Notes: generated by a model not told the origin, from the letters alone. A stretch of DNA of 44,998 bases from Pseudomonadota bacterium (GCA_021851865.1 JAJZBU010000023.1:1-44998); one strand, 5' to 3'; shown: positions 34,985 to 44,883, counted from the first letter of the stretch. Made by a program: numbers and translations.

Positions 34985-35427
34985 TGCAGCCAGCGACGCT
35001 GCGGCGTTTACAGGAGATGGCGCATGCCCAGGCTGATGGCGAGGGGCGGCGTGTCGCCGCCATGCAGACCCAGTTGCAAGCCGAGGAACAGCGGCGCCAG
35101 GAGTTGATGGCCTATGAGCGCGCTTACTATCAGGCGCCGCCGGTGATAGCAAGCAGCGTGCGGCAACTGCAGGAACAGAGCCTTTTTCTGGTCAAGCTGC
35201 GCGAGGCCATCGCCCAGCAGGGACAGCAGTGCGAGGCTTACGGACTACGTCTGCAGGAGCAGCGGCGGCGCTGGCAGGCGGCGCAGGCGAAGGCGCAGTC
35301 ACTGGACCTGCTCGCGGCACGTCAGGTCGCTGAAGGGCAGCAGCGACAGCGGCGGCGCGAGCAGAAAGAAGCCGATGAGTTCGCACAAAGGCGACGGCAT
35401 TCTGGCGGCGACCCGAGCCTTGACTAA
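34984..35427 (+). CDS. fliJ: Flagellar export protein FliJ
   Basis: A 147-residue, almost wholly coiled-coil protein rich in Q, R, E and A (LQAEEQRRQELMAYERAY, RQVAEGQQRQRRREQKEADE). This fits FliJ, the central stalk of the FliI export ATPase and an escort for chaperones. Such sequences are poorly conserved, so the call rests mainly on position right after fliI and on length. Confidence 0.82.
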   Translation: MQPATLRRLQEMAHAQADGEGRRVAAMQTQLQAEEQRRQELMAYERAYYQAPPVIASSVRQLQEQSLFLVKLREAIAQQGQQCEAYGLRLQEQRRRWQAAQAKAQSLDLLAARQVAEGQQRQRRREQKEADEFAQRRRHSGGDPSLD

Positions 35428-35461
35428 GCTAAAGTGAGCATGATGCGGATGAGGGAGTAGC

Positions 35462-36316
35462 GTGGCGGACGATTCCAGCGATGAATTCATGCGGCGTGAG
35501 TTTCCACTCAGTACGCAGGATTTCGTCTTTTTACGCGATTTTGCCGAGGCTCAAGTCGGTGTCGTCCTGAGTCTGGACAAGCGCGAGATGATTTACAGCC
35601 GCCTGGCACGGCGTTTACGCAGTCTTGGGCTCGCCGATTTTGCGGCTTATTGTCGCCTGCTCGCGCGCGCGCAAAGCGCTGAGGTGGCCTATTTCATCCA
35701 TGCCATCACCACACATCTGACGGCGTTCTTCCGGGAAGCCTATCATTTCGATTTTCTCCTTGAGACGGCTTTTCCGCAGATCGAGAAAAGCATGGCGACG
35801 GGGCGTCGCCTGCGTCTGTGGTCAGCCGCCTGTGCCAGTGGCGAGGAGGCTTATTCCCTGGCCATGACGGTGCATGAATACGGGCGTTTTGCAAACTGGG
35901 ATGTGCGCATCCTGGCGACGGACGTCGATACCGAGATGCTCACCCAGGCTTGTGCCGGCATCTATGGCGCGGATCGGGTCAGCGGTATGTCGGTCGAACG
36001 TCAACGGCGTTTTTTTTCGCGTCTCGACGATGGGCGTTATCGGGTCACGGATGAACTGCTCGCCATGGTCAGTTTTCGTCCCTTCAATCTGATCCAGCCC
36101 TGCGCGGCCGGCGAGTTCCATGACGTCATATTCTGTCGCAACGTCATGATCTACTTCGCCGAGTCGCACCGTCGTGCGCTGATCGCGCGTTTTGCCAGCA
36201 TGCAACGGCCAGGCGCCTACCTCATGCTCGGTCATGCCGAGACCCTAGAGCAGGGCGGTGCGCAGTTTTATGACACTTGTGGGCGCACAATCCACCGTCG
36301 CCAGGGCGAGCAGTGA
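35462..36316 (+). CDS. cheR: Chemotaxis protein methyltransferase CheR
   Basis: A 284-residue SAM-dependent methyltransferase that methylates glutamates of chemoreceptors. It has the all-helical N-domain and the fingerprint THLTAFFREAYHFDFL, then SAM motif I in SAACASGEEAYSLAM, ATDVDTEMLTQA, and VIFCRNVMIYF. It starts with GTG at 35462 after GAGGGAG. The following hsbA-hsbR-hptB order matches the cheR1 neighbourhood of Pseudomonas. Here the block sits behind fliJ rather than beside flg genes. Confidence 0.95.
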   Translation: MADDSSDEFMRREFPLSTQDFVFLRDFAEAQVGVVLSLDKREMIYSRLARRLRSLGLADFAAYCRLLARAQSAEVAYFIHAITTHLTAFFREAYHFDFLLETAFPQIEKSMATGRRLRLWSAACASGEEAYSLAMTVHEYGRFANWDVRILATDVDTEMLTQACAGIYGADRVSGMSVERQRRFFSRLDDGRYRVTDELLAMVSFRPFNLIQPCAAGEFHDVIFCRNVMIYFAESHRRALIARFASMQRPGAYLMLGHAETLEQGGAQFYDTCGRTIHRRQGEQ

Positions 36317-36369
36317 GCAATTTGGCCAGGCTGGTCTATGCTTGGAGTACAGATATCAAGGAGGTGGAT

Positions 36370-36675
36370 ATGAGCGTTGTGGCCTCGGCGGCGGCTAATG
36401 GGGGCGGTATGGTCATTCGTGTGCGTGGGCGTTTTGACTTCAGCACGCATCAGGAGTTTCGCGCCGCTTATGAAAATTCAGCGCCTGGGACGCGTGCTTT
36501 TGAGGTGGACCTGAAAGAGGCCACTTATCTCGACAGCTCTGCCTTGGGCATGCTGTTGTTGCTGCGTGATCACGCCGGTGGAGACCTCGCCCAGATCAGC
36601 ATCACCCACTGTAATCCGGACGTACGCAAGATTTTGACGATCTCGAACTTCGAGGAACTGTTCACCATTCAGTGA
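36370..36675 (+). CDS. hsbA: STAS-domain anti-sigma-factor antagonist HsbA
   Basis: A 101-residue STAS protein of the SpoIIAA type. The phosphorylatable serine lies in ATYLDSSALGMLLLL, at S56, the position of the regulatory serine known for Pseudomonas HsbA. Its phosphorylation state, set by HsbR, decides whether it binds the anti-sigma factor FlgM or a diguanylate cyclase partner, linking flagella and biofilm. The start at 36370 follows AAGGAGG; an earlier in-frame start would run into cheR. It sits 30 bases before hsbR. Confidence 0.85.
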   Translation: MSVVASAAANGGGMVIRVRGRFDFSTHQEFRAAYENSAPGTRAFEVDLKEATYLDSSALGMLLLLRDHAGGDLAQISITHCNPDVRKILTISNFEELFTIQ

Positions 36676-36705
36676 GCGCTTCTTTTTCGGTCGGGAGGTG
36701 GTGCG

Positions 36706-38373
36706 ATGGCCTTGACGGTGTTGATTGCCGATGACAACACCAGCGATCGCATGATCCTGCGTGCCATCGTCAGACACCTCGGGCATGAAGTCATCGAGGC
36801 CGCCGACGGCGAACAGGCGGTCGCGATGTTCGATGCCCATCATCCGGACATCATCCTGATGGATGTGTTCATGCCCAATATGGATGGTCAGCAGGCGGCT
36901 TGGATCATCAAGCAGCGCGTCGGTGACGATCTTGTGCCGATCATCTTTTTATCTTCCCTGCATGCCGCCGATGAACTGGCGGATTGCCTCGACGCTGGCG
37001 GCGACGATTTTCTCTCCAAACCCTATAACCGCGTCATTCTGCAGGCGAAGATCCAGGCTTTTGGTCGCATGCGCGCCTTGCATGCGCAAGTGGCGCGCCA
37101 GCGGGCGCACTTGGTGCGCGAACAGGCGGTCGCCAAATCGGTGTTTGACAGCATTGTGCATCATGGTGCCATGCACCTGCCGAATGTGCGCTATCTGATC
37201 TCGCCGATGTCCATCTTCAATGGTGACGTCATGCTCGTGGCGCGTCAGCCTTCCGGCGGCCTGTCGGTTCTTCTCGGTGATTTCACCGGCCATGGGCTGC
37301 CGGCGGCCATCGGTGCCATGCCGGTGTCTGAGATCTTTTACGGCATGATCCACAAGGGTTTTGCCCTGCGCGAGATCACCATCGAGATCAATCGCAAGTT
37401 GAAGACGATTCTGCCGACGGGACTTTTTTGCTGCGCCAATGTCATCGATCTCAATTTTCGCAATCGCACCATCGAGGTATGGACGGGCGGGCTTCCCGAC
37501 AATGTCCTGTTCAATCGGCGCAGCGGCCAGGTTCAGGTGCTGCAGTCGCGGCATTTGCCGCTGGGGGTGTTGTCGCCCGAGCGGTTTCGCTATGAGCCCT
37601 ATTTTTTCAGCATGGACAGCGACGATGTGCTCTATCTCTGGTCGGATGGCATCGTCGAGACCGGCGATGCACAAGGCCAGATGTATGGCGAAGCCAGCCT
37701 GATGCGCCATTTCATCAATCCAGTGCAGCCTGAGCGTATTTTTGATGCCATCGTCGCCGACGTACAGGATTTCGCCAGCGATGGTGAGCGGCACGACGAT
37801 CATACTTTGCTCGAGATTGGTATGCTGTCATCGGCGGATCTGGCGGATGAAGAGGCTTGTATCGCTGGCCGCGGTCATACCGAGGGGGCGCGTGACTGGA
37901 GCTTTTCTTTCGCTCTGCGCAACCAATCGCTGGCGCATTTTGACCCTTTGCCCTTGCTCGTGCACATGCTCATGGAGGTGCCAGGTTTGCGTGAGCGCTT
38001 CAGTCAGATCTATACCCTGCTGGCTGAGCTCTACTCCAATGCCCTCGATCATGGCATTCTTCGTCTTGATTCCGCGCTGAAAGGCTCGCCGCAAGGATTT
38101 GCCGCCTATTATCAGGAGCGTAGCCAAAAGATGGCGGCTTTGCAGGAAGCCTGTATCGAGGTCAAGCTCGAACATCGTCCGCAGGGCCGGGGAGGTGTTT
38201 TGTACCTCGAGATCGAGGACAACGGGCCAGGTTTTGACCATCAGAACGCTTCTTTCGTCGCCCGCCAGGAAGGCTATTGTGGGCGTGGTTTGCCCTTGAT
38301 CAAATCTTTGTGCAGCGATCTGCAATATCTTGGGCGAGGGAACCGGGTGCGTGCTGTCTACCATTGGGAGTGA
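36706..38373 (+). CDS. hsbR: HsbR: receiver-PP2C phosphatase-serine kinase
   Basis: A 555-residue three-domain regulator. The receiver has D9-D10, phospho-acceptor D53 (LMDVFMPNMDG), S83 and K105 (LSKPYN). The middle is a SpoIIE/RsbU-type PP2C phosphatase (LGDFTGHGLPAAIGAMPV, LYLWSDGIVETGD, HDDHTLLEIG). The C-terminus is a GHKL serine-kinase domain (LLAELYSNALDHGI, EDNGPGF, GRGLPLIKSLC). It takes phosphate from HptB and then switches between dephosphorylating and phosphorylating HsbA. The architecture equals Pseudomonas HsbR. The stop overlaps the hptB start. Confidence 0.9.
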   Translation: MALTVLIADDNTSDRMILRAIVRHLGHEVIEAADGEQAVAMFDAHHPDIILMDVFMPNMDGQQAAWIIKQRVGDDLVPIIFLSSLHAADELADCLDAGGDDFLSKPYNRVILQAKIQAFGRMRALHAQVARQRAHLVREQAVAKSVFDSIVHHGAMHLPNVRYLISPMSIFNGDVMLVARQPSGGLSVLLGDFTGHGLPAAIGAMPVSEIFYGMIHKGFALREITIEINRKLKTILPTGLFCCANVIDLNFRNRTIEVWTGGLPDNVLFNRRSGQVQVLQSRHLPLGVLSPERFRYEPYFFSMDSDDVLYLWSDGIVETGDAQGQMYGEASLMRHFINPVQPERIFDAIVADVQDFASDGERHDDHTLLEIGMLSSADLADEEACIAGRGHTEGARDWSFSFALRNQSLAHFDPLPLLVHMLMEVPGLRERFSQIYTLLAELYSNALDHGILRLDSALKGSPQGFAAYYQERSQKMAALQEACIEVKLEHRPQGRGGVLYLEIEDNGPGFDHQNASFVARQEGYCGRGLPLIKSLCSDLQYLGRGNRVRAVYHWE

Positions 38374-38747
38374 TGTTGATGCCGCATGTCATTGTCAGTG
38401 ATCTTCCCGGGCTCGATGCTGAAGTCATCGCTGCCTTGCGTGAGATCATGCAGGACGATTTTGTCGATCTCATCGAGACCTTCATCAAGGACTCCTTGCA
38501 ACGGCGCGAGGCTTTGGCGCAGGCGCAGCGTAGCGATGATCGGGAAGCTTTACGCCGTTCAGCCCACAGTTTCAAAGGATCGAGCGCGAATATCGGGGCG
38601 CGTTGTCTGAGCGATCTCTGCCGACAACTGGAGGACGCATTGACCGCCGGCGGCGACCTCGACGTGTCCGCTTATCTGAGCGCCATTGATGACGCTTGTG
38701 ATCTCGCTCTGACCGAGCTGCGTCAGCTTTTGTCCGACCCGAGCTGA
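38373..38747 (+). CDS. hptB: Histidine phosphotransfer protein HptB
   Basis: A 124-residue HPt four-helix protein with the phospho-histidine at about H65 in RRSAHSFKGSSANIGA. In Pseudomonas HptB collects phosphate from several hybrid kinases and passes it to HsbR. The ATG at 38373 overlaps the hsbR stop (TGATG); an ATG at 38379 is also possible. No hybrid kinase that could feed it is in the window: the kinase at 16633 has its own HPt. Confidence 0.87.
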   Translation: MLMPHVIVSDLPGLDAEVIAALREIMQDDFVDLIETFIKDSLQRREALAQAQRSDDREALRRSAHSFKGSSANIGARCLSDLCRQLEDALTAGGDLDVSAYLSAIDDACDLALTELRQLLSDPS

Positions 38748-38795
38748 TCCCCGCGCAACAACGATCCGGCCTACCGCCCGGCGCTGTGCAGCCCG

Positions 38796-38801
38796 TATAA
38801 T
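38796..38801 (+). promoter_or_regulatory. -10 box of the gltX promoter
   Basis: A perfect TATAAT 27 bases before the gltX start, in the only gap (81 bases) between hptB and gltX. The -35 region is not recognisable. Direction and position fit gltX. Confidence 0.42.
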
Positions 38802-38828
38802 GCCGGCCTGACTTAGCGGAGTTGATCG

Positions 38829-40310
38829 ATGATCCCTGTGCGCACGCGTATCGCCCCATCGCCGACGGGAGAGCCCCACGTCGGTACGGCTTACATCGCC
38901 TTGTTCAATCTGTGCTTCGCGCGCCAGCATGGCGGCCAGTTCATCCTGCGCATCGAGGACACCGATCAGCAGCGTTCAAGCGCCGCTTCCGAAGAAAAGA
39001 TCCTGCAAGCCTTGCGTTGGGTCGGCTTGCAGTGGGATGAGGGTCCCGATATCGGCGGTCCGCACGCACCCTACCGGCAGAGCGAGCGCGGCGCCATCTA
39101 CCTCGAACATGCCCAGCGTCTGGTACATGAAGGGCATGCTTTTCACTGCTTTTGCAAGGCCGATCGACTCGATGGCCTGCGGCGTGAGCAGATGGCGCGC
39201 GGAGAGAACCCCGGCTATGACGGCCATTGCTTGCAGCTGTCGCAGGCCGAGGTGAGTGAGCGTCTGGCGGCGGGGGAGAGTTCGGTCATCCGGATGAAAG
39301 TGCCGCGTCAGGGCGTTTGTCATTTTGACGATCTCCTGCGCGGGCGCATCGAGATTCCATGGTCGCAAGTCGACATGCAGGTTTTGCTCAAGGCCGATGG
39401 GCTGCCGACTTATCACTTGGCCAATGTCGTCGATGATCATCTCATGCAGATCACGCACGTCATTCGGGGTGAGGAGTGGATCAGCTCGGCGCCCAAGCAC
39501 CAGTTGCTCTATCAATACTTTGCCTGGCAGATGCCGACCCTGTGTCACATGCCGCTGTTGCGCAATCCCGACAAGAGCAAGCTGTCCAAGCGCAAGAATC
39601 CGACGTCGATACTGCACTACCAGCGTATGGGGTATTTGCCGCAGGCATTGCTCAACTATCTCGCCCGCATGGGGTGGTCGATGCCGGATGAGCGAGAGAA
39701 GTTCAGTCGCGACGAGATGATCGCCGATTTCGATATCAGTCGTGTTTCTCTCGGCGGTCCGATCTTTGCCATCGACAAGCTCGATTGGCTGAATGCTTTG
39801 TGGCTAAGGGAACTGTCACCGCAGGAGCTGCTGCAGGCGCTCGTCGATTGGCGCTTCCATCCGGACTATCTGCAGTCGGTGCTGGCGCAGGTGCAGCCGC
39901 GCCTGCAGCGCCTGTCGGACATCGTCGACTGGGGCGGCTTCTTCTTTCGTGGTCTGCTGACGCTGCAGGCCGAGCAATTCGAGCACAAGAAGCTGTCGCC
40001 GGAACAGGTGCGTTGCATCCTGCAATGCCTGCTCTGGGCCTGTGAAAGATCGCCGGCCTGGCAGCATGAATTCATCACCTCCTTGTGTCAGACGCTCTCT
40101 GAGCGCATGGAAGTGAAGTTGCGTGACTTCATGGCGCCCATCTTTCTCGCCATCGCCGGTCAGCGAGCCAGCACGCCCGTGATGGAGGCTATGGCCATCC
40201 TCGGCAACGATGTCGTGCGCGCACGTCTGCGCCATGCCCTCGAACTTCTCGGTCCTGCCAGTCAGGCGGAGAGCGTCGCCTGGGAGCCCCTGCTGCAAGG
40301 ACTCGTCTGA
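38829..40310 (+). CDS. gltX: Glutamyl-tRNA synthetase
   Basis: A 493-residue class I synthetase that charges tRNA-Glu. The start [20 protein letters not shown] holds the HIGH-type motif, and [12 protein letters not shown] is the KMSKS-type loop. [11 protein letters not shown] and [17 protein letters not shown] are family signatures. The length and wording resemble Pseudomonas-type GltX. It has its own -10 box upstream and ends just before a CsoR-family gene. Confidence 0.96.
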   Translation: MIPVRTRIAPSPTGEPHVGTAYIALFNLCFARQHGGQFILRIEDTDQQRSSAASEEKILQALRWVGLQWDEGPDIGGPHAPYRQSERGAIYLEHAQRLVHEGHAFHCFCKADRLDGLRREQMARGENPGYDGHCLQLSQAEVSERLAAGESSVIRMKVPRQGVCHFDDLLRGRIEIPWSQVDMQVLLKADGLPTYHLANVVDDHLMQITHVIRGEEWISSAPKHQLLYQYFAWQMPTLCHMPLLRNPDKSKLSKRKNPTSILHYQRMGYLPQALLNYLARMGWSMPDEREKFSRDEMIADFDISRVSLGGPIFAIDKLDWLNALWLRELSPQELLQALVDWRFHPDYLQSVLAQVQPRLQRLSDIVDWGGFFFRGLLTLQAEQFEHKKLSPEQVRCILQCLLWACERSPAWQHEFITSLCQTLSERMEVKLRDFMAPIFLAIAGQRASTPVMEAMAILGNDVVRARLRHALELLGPASQAESVAWEPLLQGLV

Positions 40311-40340
40311 ACGCAGGATGCGTTGGGCGAAGGACGTGAT

Positions 40341-40356
40341 ATACTAGCGGGGGTAT
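40341..40356. promoter_or_regulatory. Candidate CsoR-family operator overlapping a -10 box
   Basis: ATACTAGCGGGGGTAT has inverted ATAC/GTAT ends around a G run, similar to the G-run operators (ATAC-C/G-GTAT) of CsoR-family repressors. It overlaps TATACT (40340-40345) and lies 17 bases before the CsoR-like start, as expected for self-repression. The left half is imperfect. Confidence 0.45.
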
Positions 40357-40373
40357 GTTTTGAGAATGTAGCC

Positions 40374-40655
40374 ATGATCGAATTGATGAGCGACCCGCAA
40401 CATCGCGCCGATATGAAGAAGCGACTGGCGCGTATCGAGGGGCAGTTGCGCGGCATACAAAAGCTCATGGATGAGACGGTGGAATGCGAGAAAGTCCTGC
40501 AGCAGATGACGGCGGCACGCAAGGCGCTAGATCGGGCTTTTTTCGAAATGATGGCTTGTGTGATCGAGCACAATGTTCTGCAGTCGGAGTCTTCCGGACA
40601 GTTGCAGGCCGCCGTCATGTCGGAAGTGCGTGAACTTCTCGCCAAGTATTCCTGA
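40374..40655 (+). CDS. CsoR/RcnR-family (DUF156) repressor
   Basis: A 93-residue all-helical repressor with the family core KKRLARIEGQLRGIQKLMDE and VECEKVLQQMTAARKALDRA. The first family cysteine is present (C38). The His and Cys that complete the copper site of CsoR (H-x3-C) are replaced by V63 and N67. Another cysteine, C62, lies beside that position. It is therefore unlikely to be a normal copper sensor. A two-cysteine sensor for persulfide (CstR-like) or another metal are alternatives. No transporter or sulfur-transfer gene is next to it, so its target is probably itself and something elsewhere. Confidence 0.82.
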   Translation: MIELMSDPQHRADMKKRLARIEGQLRGIQKLMDETVECEKVLQQMTAARKALDRAFFEMMACVIEHNVLQSESSGQLQAAVMSEVRELLAKYS

Positions 40656-40674
40656 GAAAGCCCAAGCGTCGTGG

Positions 40675-41574
40675 TCATCCTGGTCGCTCCGGTGTCGGCG
40701 TATCGCCGTACGCCGCGAGCAGCTCCAGCATGGCGTGAGCGGCGCGCGATAGACTGCGTTCGGGATGGTAGACGATGCCGAGCTGTCGGTAGAGCGCTGG
40801 CGTGTCGACATCGAGAACGCGCAGGCCGGCGCTGAGCATGGTCGCCGGCAGCACACTCCAACCCAGGCCGAGCTCGACCATCATGCGCAAGGTATCGAGG
40901 TGGTGCGTCGTCATGTCGACCTGCAGGCGGAGTTGGCGTGCACGAAAAACGCCCTCGACGATCTGACGGGTGAAGGTCAGCGGTGCGGGCAGCAGTGCCG
41001 GCCAGTTGGCCAGATCAGTGATGTGCAGACGTCCTGGTACTTGCGCCAGGGCGTGACCATGGGCGGCGACAAAGATCAGGTCATCACGCCAGAGCAGGTG
41101 GTTATGCAGGCGCGGATCGGGATTGGGCGGTAAGGTCAGAAGACCCAGCTCAAGGTCGCCGCGGCGCACGGCGGCGTAGGCGTCCTCGGAGTCGATAAAG
41201 CGCAGATCGAGATGGACCTGGGCATGGCGCTGGCGATACTCGCGCAGGACGGGGGGCAGGCGATACAGGCCGATATGGTGGCTGGTCCCCATCAACAAGC
41301 TGCCACTGACCTCGGGCAGCTGGCTGACAGCGTGTCGGCGCAAGGCCTCCATGTCATCGAGAATACGGCGAATCTGCGGCAGCAAGCTGCGTCCCGCCTC
41401 GGTCAGCCTGACGCGGCGGCCGAGACGCTCGAGCAGACGCACGTTCAATTGGCTTTCAAGGTTGGCGATGCGCTTGCTGATGGCCGGTTGCGTCAAGTGC
41501 AGTCGCCGTGCTGCCTCGGAGAAGGACAGGCTGTCGACGACGGTCACCAAGGCTTGCAGGGAACTGCTGTCCAT
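40675..41574 (-). CDS. LysR-family regulator, divergent from leuCDB
   Basis: A 299-residue LysR-type regulator. The N-terminal winged helix is clear (SFSEAARRLHLTQPAISKRI, LERLGRRVRLTEAG), and the periplasmic-binding-protein-like sensor domain follows (MGTSHHIGLYRLPPVLREY, DLELGLLTLPPNPD). It diverges from leuC with a 109-base gap. LysR regulators in this position generally control the leucine genes in response to a pathway intermediate. That role is inferred from context. Confidence 0.88.
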   Translation of the reverse strand: MDSSSLQALVTVVDSLSFSEAARRLHLTQPAISKRIANLESQLNVRLLERLGRRVRLTEAGRSLLPQIRRILDDMEALRRHAVSQLPEVSGSLLMGTSHHIGLYRLPPVLREYRQRHAQVHLDLRFIDSEDAYAAVRRGDLELGLLTLPPNPDPRLHNHLLWRDDLIFVAAHGHALAQVPGRLHITDLANWPALLPAPLTFTRQIVEGVFRARQLRLQVDMTTHHLDTLRMMVELGLGWSVLPATMLSAGLRVLDVDTPALYRQLGIVYHPERSLSRAAHAMLELLAAYGDTPTPERPG

Positions 41575-41576
41575 GT

Positions 41577-41591
41577 ATTCCTTTCTGGAAT
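41577..41591. promoter_or_regulatory. Candidate LysR site between the regulator and leuC
   Basis: ATTCC-N5-GGAAT is a perfect inverted repeat with the T-N11-A shape of LysR boxes, three bases upstream of the regulator's start. The rest of the gap is strikingly AT-rich (41592-41622) against the GC-rich genome. It also contains a TTGAC...GTCAA pair (41623-41627 and 41646-41650). No leader peptide or attenuator is evident. Confidence 0.4.
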
Positions 41592-41683
41592 CAATTGAAT
41601 TAAAAATATGAATTTGATTTATTTGACGCCTTGCCTTAGCTTGTTGTCAAGAGGCCGGCTATGGCCATCCAAGGAGAAGCATG

Positions 41684-43099
41684 ATGGCGGGTAAGACGCT
41701 TTACGATAAGTTGTGGCAAGACCACTTGGTGGAGGAGCGTGACGATGGTTCAGCGCTTCTTTATATCGATCGTCATCTGTTGCATGAGGTGACTTCGCCG
41801 CAGGCTTTTGAGGGACTCAAGCTGGCCGGGCGTCAGCCATGGCGACGTCAGGCCAATGTCGCCACGCCGGATCATAATGTCCCCACCGATGCAGAACAGC
41901 GTCGGCGCGGTGTCGACGGTATTGTCGATGCCACTTCGCGTTTGCAGGTGCAGACCCTGGATGACAACTGCCGTGATTTTGCCATCACCGAATTTGCCAT
42001 CAACGATGCGCGCCAGGGTATCGTGCATGTCGTCGGTCCCGAGCAGGGACTGACCTTGCCGGGTATGACGGTGGTGTGCGGCGATTCGCATACCGCCACC
42101 ATCGGTGCGCTCGGTTGTCTGGCGCACGGCATCGGCACGTCCGAGGTCGAGCACGTCCTCGCCACGCAATGTCTGATTCAGAAAAAATCGCTCAACATGC
42201 AGGTGCGGGTCGAAGGCAGTTTGCCCGCCGGGGTCACCGCCAAGGACATGGTCCTGGCCATCATCGGTCATCTCGGCACCGCCGGTGGCACTGGCTACGC
42301 CATCGAATTTGCCGGTTCCGCCGTGCGCGCTTTGAGCATGGAAGGGCGCATGACTTTGTGCAATATGGCGATCGAAGCCGGGGCGAGAGTCGGCATGGTC
42401 GCAGTCGATGAGGTGACCCTCGACTATGTACGCGCCCGTCCTTATGCCCCCAAGGGCGCGGCATGGGAGGCGGCGCAGGCCTATTGGCGGACGCTGCACT
42501 CCGACGCTGACGCTCGCTTCGATCGCGTCGTCCATCTCGATGCCGGCCAGATGGCGCCGCAGGTGACCTGGGGAACCTCGCCGGAGATGGTGTTGCCGAT
42601 CGGCGCCACCCTGCCTGACCCGGCGCAGGCCGATGCGGTTCGCGCTGCCGCTTGGCGGCGAGCCTATGAATACATGGGGTTGCGTCCAGGGATGCAGCTC
42701 AGTGATATCGGTGTCGATCGCGTCTTCATCGGTTCTTGCACCAATTCGCGGATCGAGGATCTACGCGCGGCTGCCGCCGTCATCCGTGGTCGCCGTGTCG
42801 CCGCCTCGGTCAAGCAGGCCCTGGTCGTGCCAGGGTCCGGTCAAGTGCGCCAGCAAGCCGAGGCAGAAGGCCTCGATCAGGTCTTTCTGGCGGCGGGCTT
42901 CGAGTGGCGTCTGCCGGGGTGTTCGATGTGCTTGGCGATGAACGCCGATCGCCTCGGGGCGGGAGAGCACTGTGCCTCGACCTCGAATCGCAACTTCGAG
43001 GGGCGCCAGGGGCAGGGTGGGAGAACCCATCTGGTCAGTCCAGCGATGGCGGCTGCCGCCGCGATTGCCGGTCATTTTGTCGATGTTCGCAGTTTCTGA
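41684..43099 (+). CDS. leuC: 3-isopropylmalate dehydratase large subunit
   Basis: A 471-residue aconitase-family enzyme that isomerises 2-isopropylmalate to 3-isopropylmalate in leucine synthesis. The [4Fe-4S] ligands are seen in [20 protein letters not shown] (first Cys region), [14 protein letters not shown] and GCSMCLAMN. The C-terminus [20 protein letters not shown] is typical. AAGGAG lies seven bases before ATG 41684; an ATG at 41681 is too close. leuD follows after 11 bases. Confidence 0.96.
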   Translation: MAGKTLYDKLWQDHLVEERDDGSALLYIDRHLLHEVTSPQAFEGLKLAGRQPWRRQANVATPDHNVPTDAEQRRRGVDGIVDATSRLQVQTLDDNCRDFAITEFAINDARQGIVHVVGPEQGLTLPGMTVVCGDSHTATIGALGCLAHGIGTSEVEHVLATQCLIQKKSLNMQVRVEGSLPAGVTAKDMVLAIIGHLGTAGGTGYAIEFAGSAVRALSMEGRMTLCNMAIEAGARVGMVAVDEVTLDYVRARPYAPKGAAWEAAQAYWRTLHSDADARFDRVVHLDAGQMAPQVTWGTSPEMVLPIGATLPDPAQADAVRAAAWRRAYEYMGLRPGMQLSDIGVDRVFIGSCTNSRIEDLRAAAAVIRGRRVAASVKQALVVPGSGQVRQQAEAEGLDQVFLAAGFEWRLPGCSMCLAMNADRLGAGEHCASTSNRNFEGRQGQGGRTHLVSPAMAAAAAIAGHFVDVRSF

Positions 43100-43110
43100 G
43101 GAGAGCACCC

Positions 43111-43764
43111 ATGGAAAAGTTTCAAGCTTTTCGCGGCCTCGTGGCGCCTTTGGATCGGGTCAACGTCGACACCGATCAGATCATTCCCAAGCAGTTTCTC
43201 AAGAGCATCTTTCGCACCGGTTACGGCGTCAATCTCTTCGATGAATGGCGCTATGGCGACGCCGGCTACCCAGGCCAAGACGCCAGCCAGCGGCCGCTGA
43301 ACCCTGATTTTGTGCTCAATCAGGCGCGCTACCAGGGCGCCTCGATCCTCGTCAGCGGCGATAATTTTGGTTGCGGTTCGTCGCGCGAACATGCGCCATG
43401 GGCTTTGCAGGAATACGGGTTCAAGGTCATCATCGCCCCTTCATTTGCCGATATCTTCTTCAATAACTGCTTCAAGATCGGTCTTTTGCCGATCATCTTG
43501 CCGGCGCCAGTGGTCGCCCAGCTGATCGCTTGCGCCACGCGGGAGGTCGGCTATCACCTGGCCATCGATCTGCAGGCTCAGGAAGTCGGCTCGGATGCCG
43601 GGGAAAAGTGGTCTTTCGAGATCGACGCCTTCCGCCGCGACTGCCTTCTTCAGGGTTTGGACGACATCGGCCTGACCCTGCAGCGCAGCGCCGCCATTCG
43701 CGCCTTCGAGCTCACTCACCAGGCGCGCGCACCTTGGGTTTTTCACGACATCGACAGCCTTTGA
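43111..43764 (+). CDS. leuD: 3-isopropylmalate dehydratase small subunit
   Basis: A 217-residue swivel-domain partner of LeuC. Family signatures are [17 protein letters not shown] near the start, [18 protein letters not shown] in the middle and [17 protein letters not shown]. Both subunits form the active site. It is 12 bases before leuB, with a ribosome site in the gap. The length is normal. Confidence 0.96.
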   Translation: MEKFQAFRGLVAPLDRVNVDTDQIIPKQFLKSIFRTGYGVNLFDEWRYGDAGYPGQDASQRPLNPDFVLNQARYQGASILVSGDNFGCGSSREHAPWALQEYGFKVIIAPSFADIFFNNCFKIGLLPIILPAPVVAQLIACATREVGYHLAIDLQAQEVGSDAGEKWSFEIDAFRRDCLLQGLDDIGLTLQRSAAIRAFELTHQARAPWVFHDIDSL

Positions 43765-43776
43765 GAGGAGATCAGC

Positions 43777-44868
43777 ATGGCGCATATCGTCGTTTTGCCG
43801 GGAGATGGTATCGGTCCTGAGATCATGGCGCAGGCCGTGGCGGTGCTTGAGGCGGTCAGGGACGTCTTTGCCTTGCCGCTCACCTATGAACATCAGTTGC
43901 TCGGTGGCGCTGCCATCGATCAGGCCGGAGAGCCCTATCCCGCCGCGACCCGCCAAGCGGCGCGTGCCGCCGACGCCGTTCTGCTCGGCGCTGTCGGTGG
44001 GCCGCGCTGGGAGAACATCGAGCGTTCCTTGCGTCCTGAACGCGGCCTGCTCGCTATCCGTGCCGATCTGGGCTTGTTCGCCAATCTACGTCCGGCCATG
44101 CTCTACCCGCAGCTGGCGGCGGCTTCGACCCTGAAGCCTGAGGTGGTCAGCGGTCTTGATCTGCTGATCGTGCGTGAGCTGACCGGTGGTATCTATTTTG
44201 GTCAGCCGCGTGGTGTGCGTATTCGCGAAGACGGCGAACGCGAGGGCTATAACACTGACGTCTACCGTGAATCGGAGATTCGTCGGATCGCCCGCGTTGG
44301 TTTTGAGATGGCGCGTTTGCGGCAGGGGCGCTTGTTGTCGGTGGATAAAGCCAATGTGCTCGAAGTGACCGAACTCTGGCGAGAAGTGGTGAGTGAGGTT
44401 GGGCGTGACTATCCCGAGGTCAGCTTATCGCACATGTATGTCGATAATGCCGCCATGCAGTTGGTGCGTGCGCCGCGGCAATTCGATGTCATCGTTACGG
44501 GCAATCTTTTTGGTGATATCCTGTCCGATGAGGCGGCCATGTTGACCGGCTCTATCGGTATGTTGCCGTCGGCATCCCTGGATGCTCAGGGCAAGGGTTT
44601 GTATGAGCCTTGTCATGGCTCGGCTCCCGACATCGCCGGACGTGATATCGCCAATCCGCTGGCGACGATCTTGTCCTTGGCGATGTTGCTGCGTTACACG
44701 TTGCGCCAGGAAGAGGCGGCGGTGGCCATCGAAAAAGCTGTCGGTCGCGTGCTCGATCGAGGTTTGCGCACGGCGGATATCGCAGCTGCGGGAGAGTCGG
44801 TGGTAGGAACGCAGGCCATGGGGCAGGCGGTGGTGGCGGCTCTGCGGGAACATAGCAGAGCGCATTGA
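43777..44868 (+). CDS. leuB: 3-isopropylmalate dehydrogenase
   Basis: A 363-residue NAD-dependent beta-decarboxylating dehydrogenase, the third step of leucine synthesis. Signatures are [15 protein letters not shown] at the start, [14 protein letters not shown], and [20 protein letters not shown], which contains the metal-binding aspartates. The end [20 protein letters not shown] is normal. GAGGAG precedes the ATG. leuA is not in the window. Confidence 0.96.
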   Translation: MAHIVVLPGDGIGPEIMAQAVAVLEAVRDVFALPLTYEHQLLGGAAIDQAGEPYPAATRQAARAADAVLLGAVGGPRWENIERSLRPERGLLAIRADLGLFANLRPAMLYPQLAAASTLKPEVVSGLDLLIVRELTGGIYFGQPRGVRIREDGEREGYNTDVYRESEIRRIARVGFEMARLRQGRLLSVDKANVLEVTELWREVVSEVGRDYPEVSLSHMYVDNAAMQLVRAPRQFDVIVTGNLFGDILSDEAAMLTGSIGMLPSASLDAQGKGLYEPCHGSAPDIAGRDIANPLATILSLAMLLRYTLRQEEAAVAIEKAVGRVLDRGLRTADIAAAGESVVGTQAMGQAVVAALREHSRAH

Positions 44869-44883
44869 TCGACGTGAGGGGGG

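Noticed and set aside
35428-35461. Sigma28 promoter before cheR (TAAAG...GCGGATGA)
   Set aside because: The two boxes are only about 11-13 bases apart instead of about 15, and the second has two mismatches.
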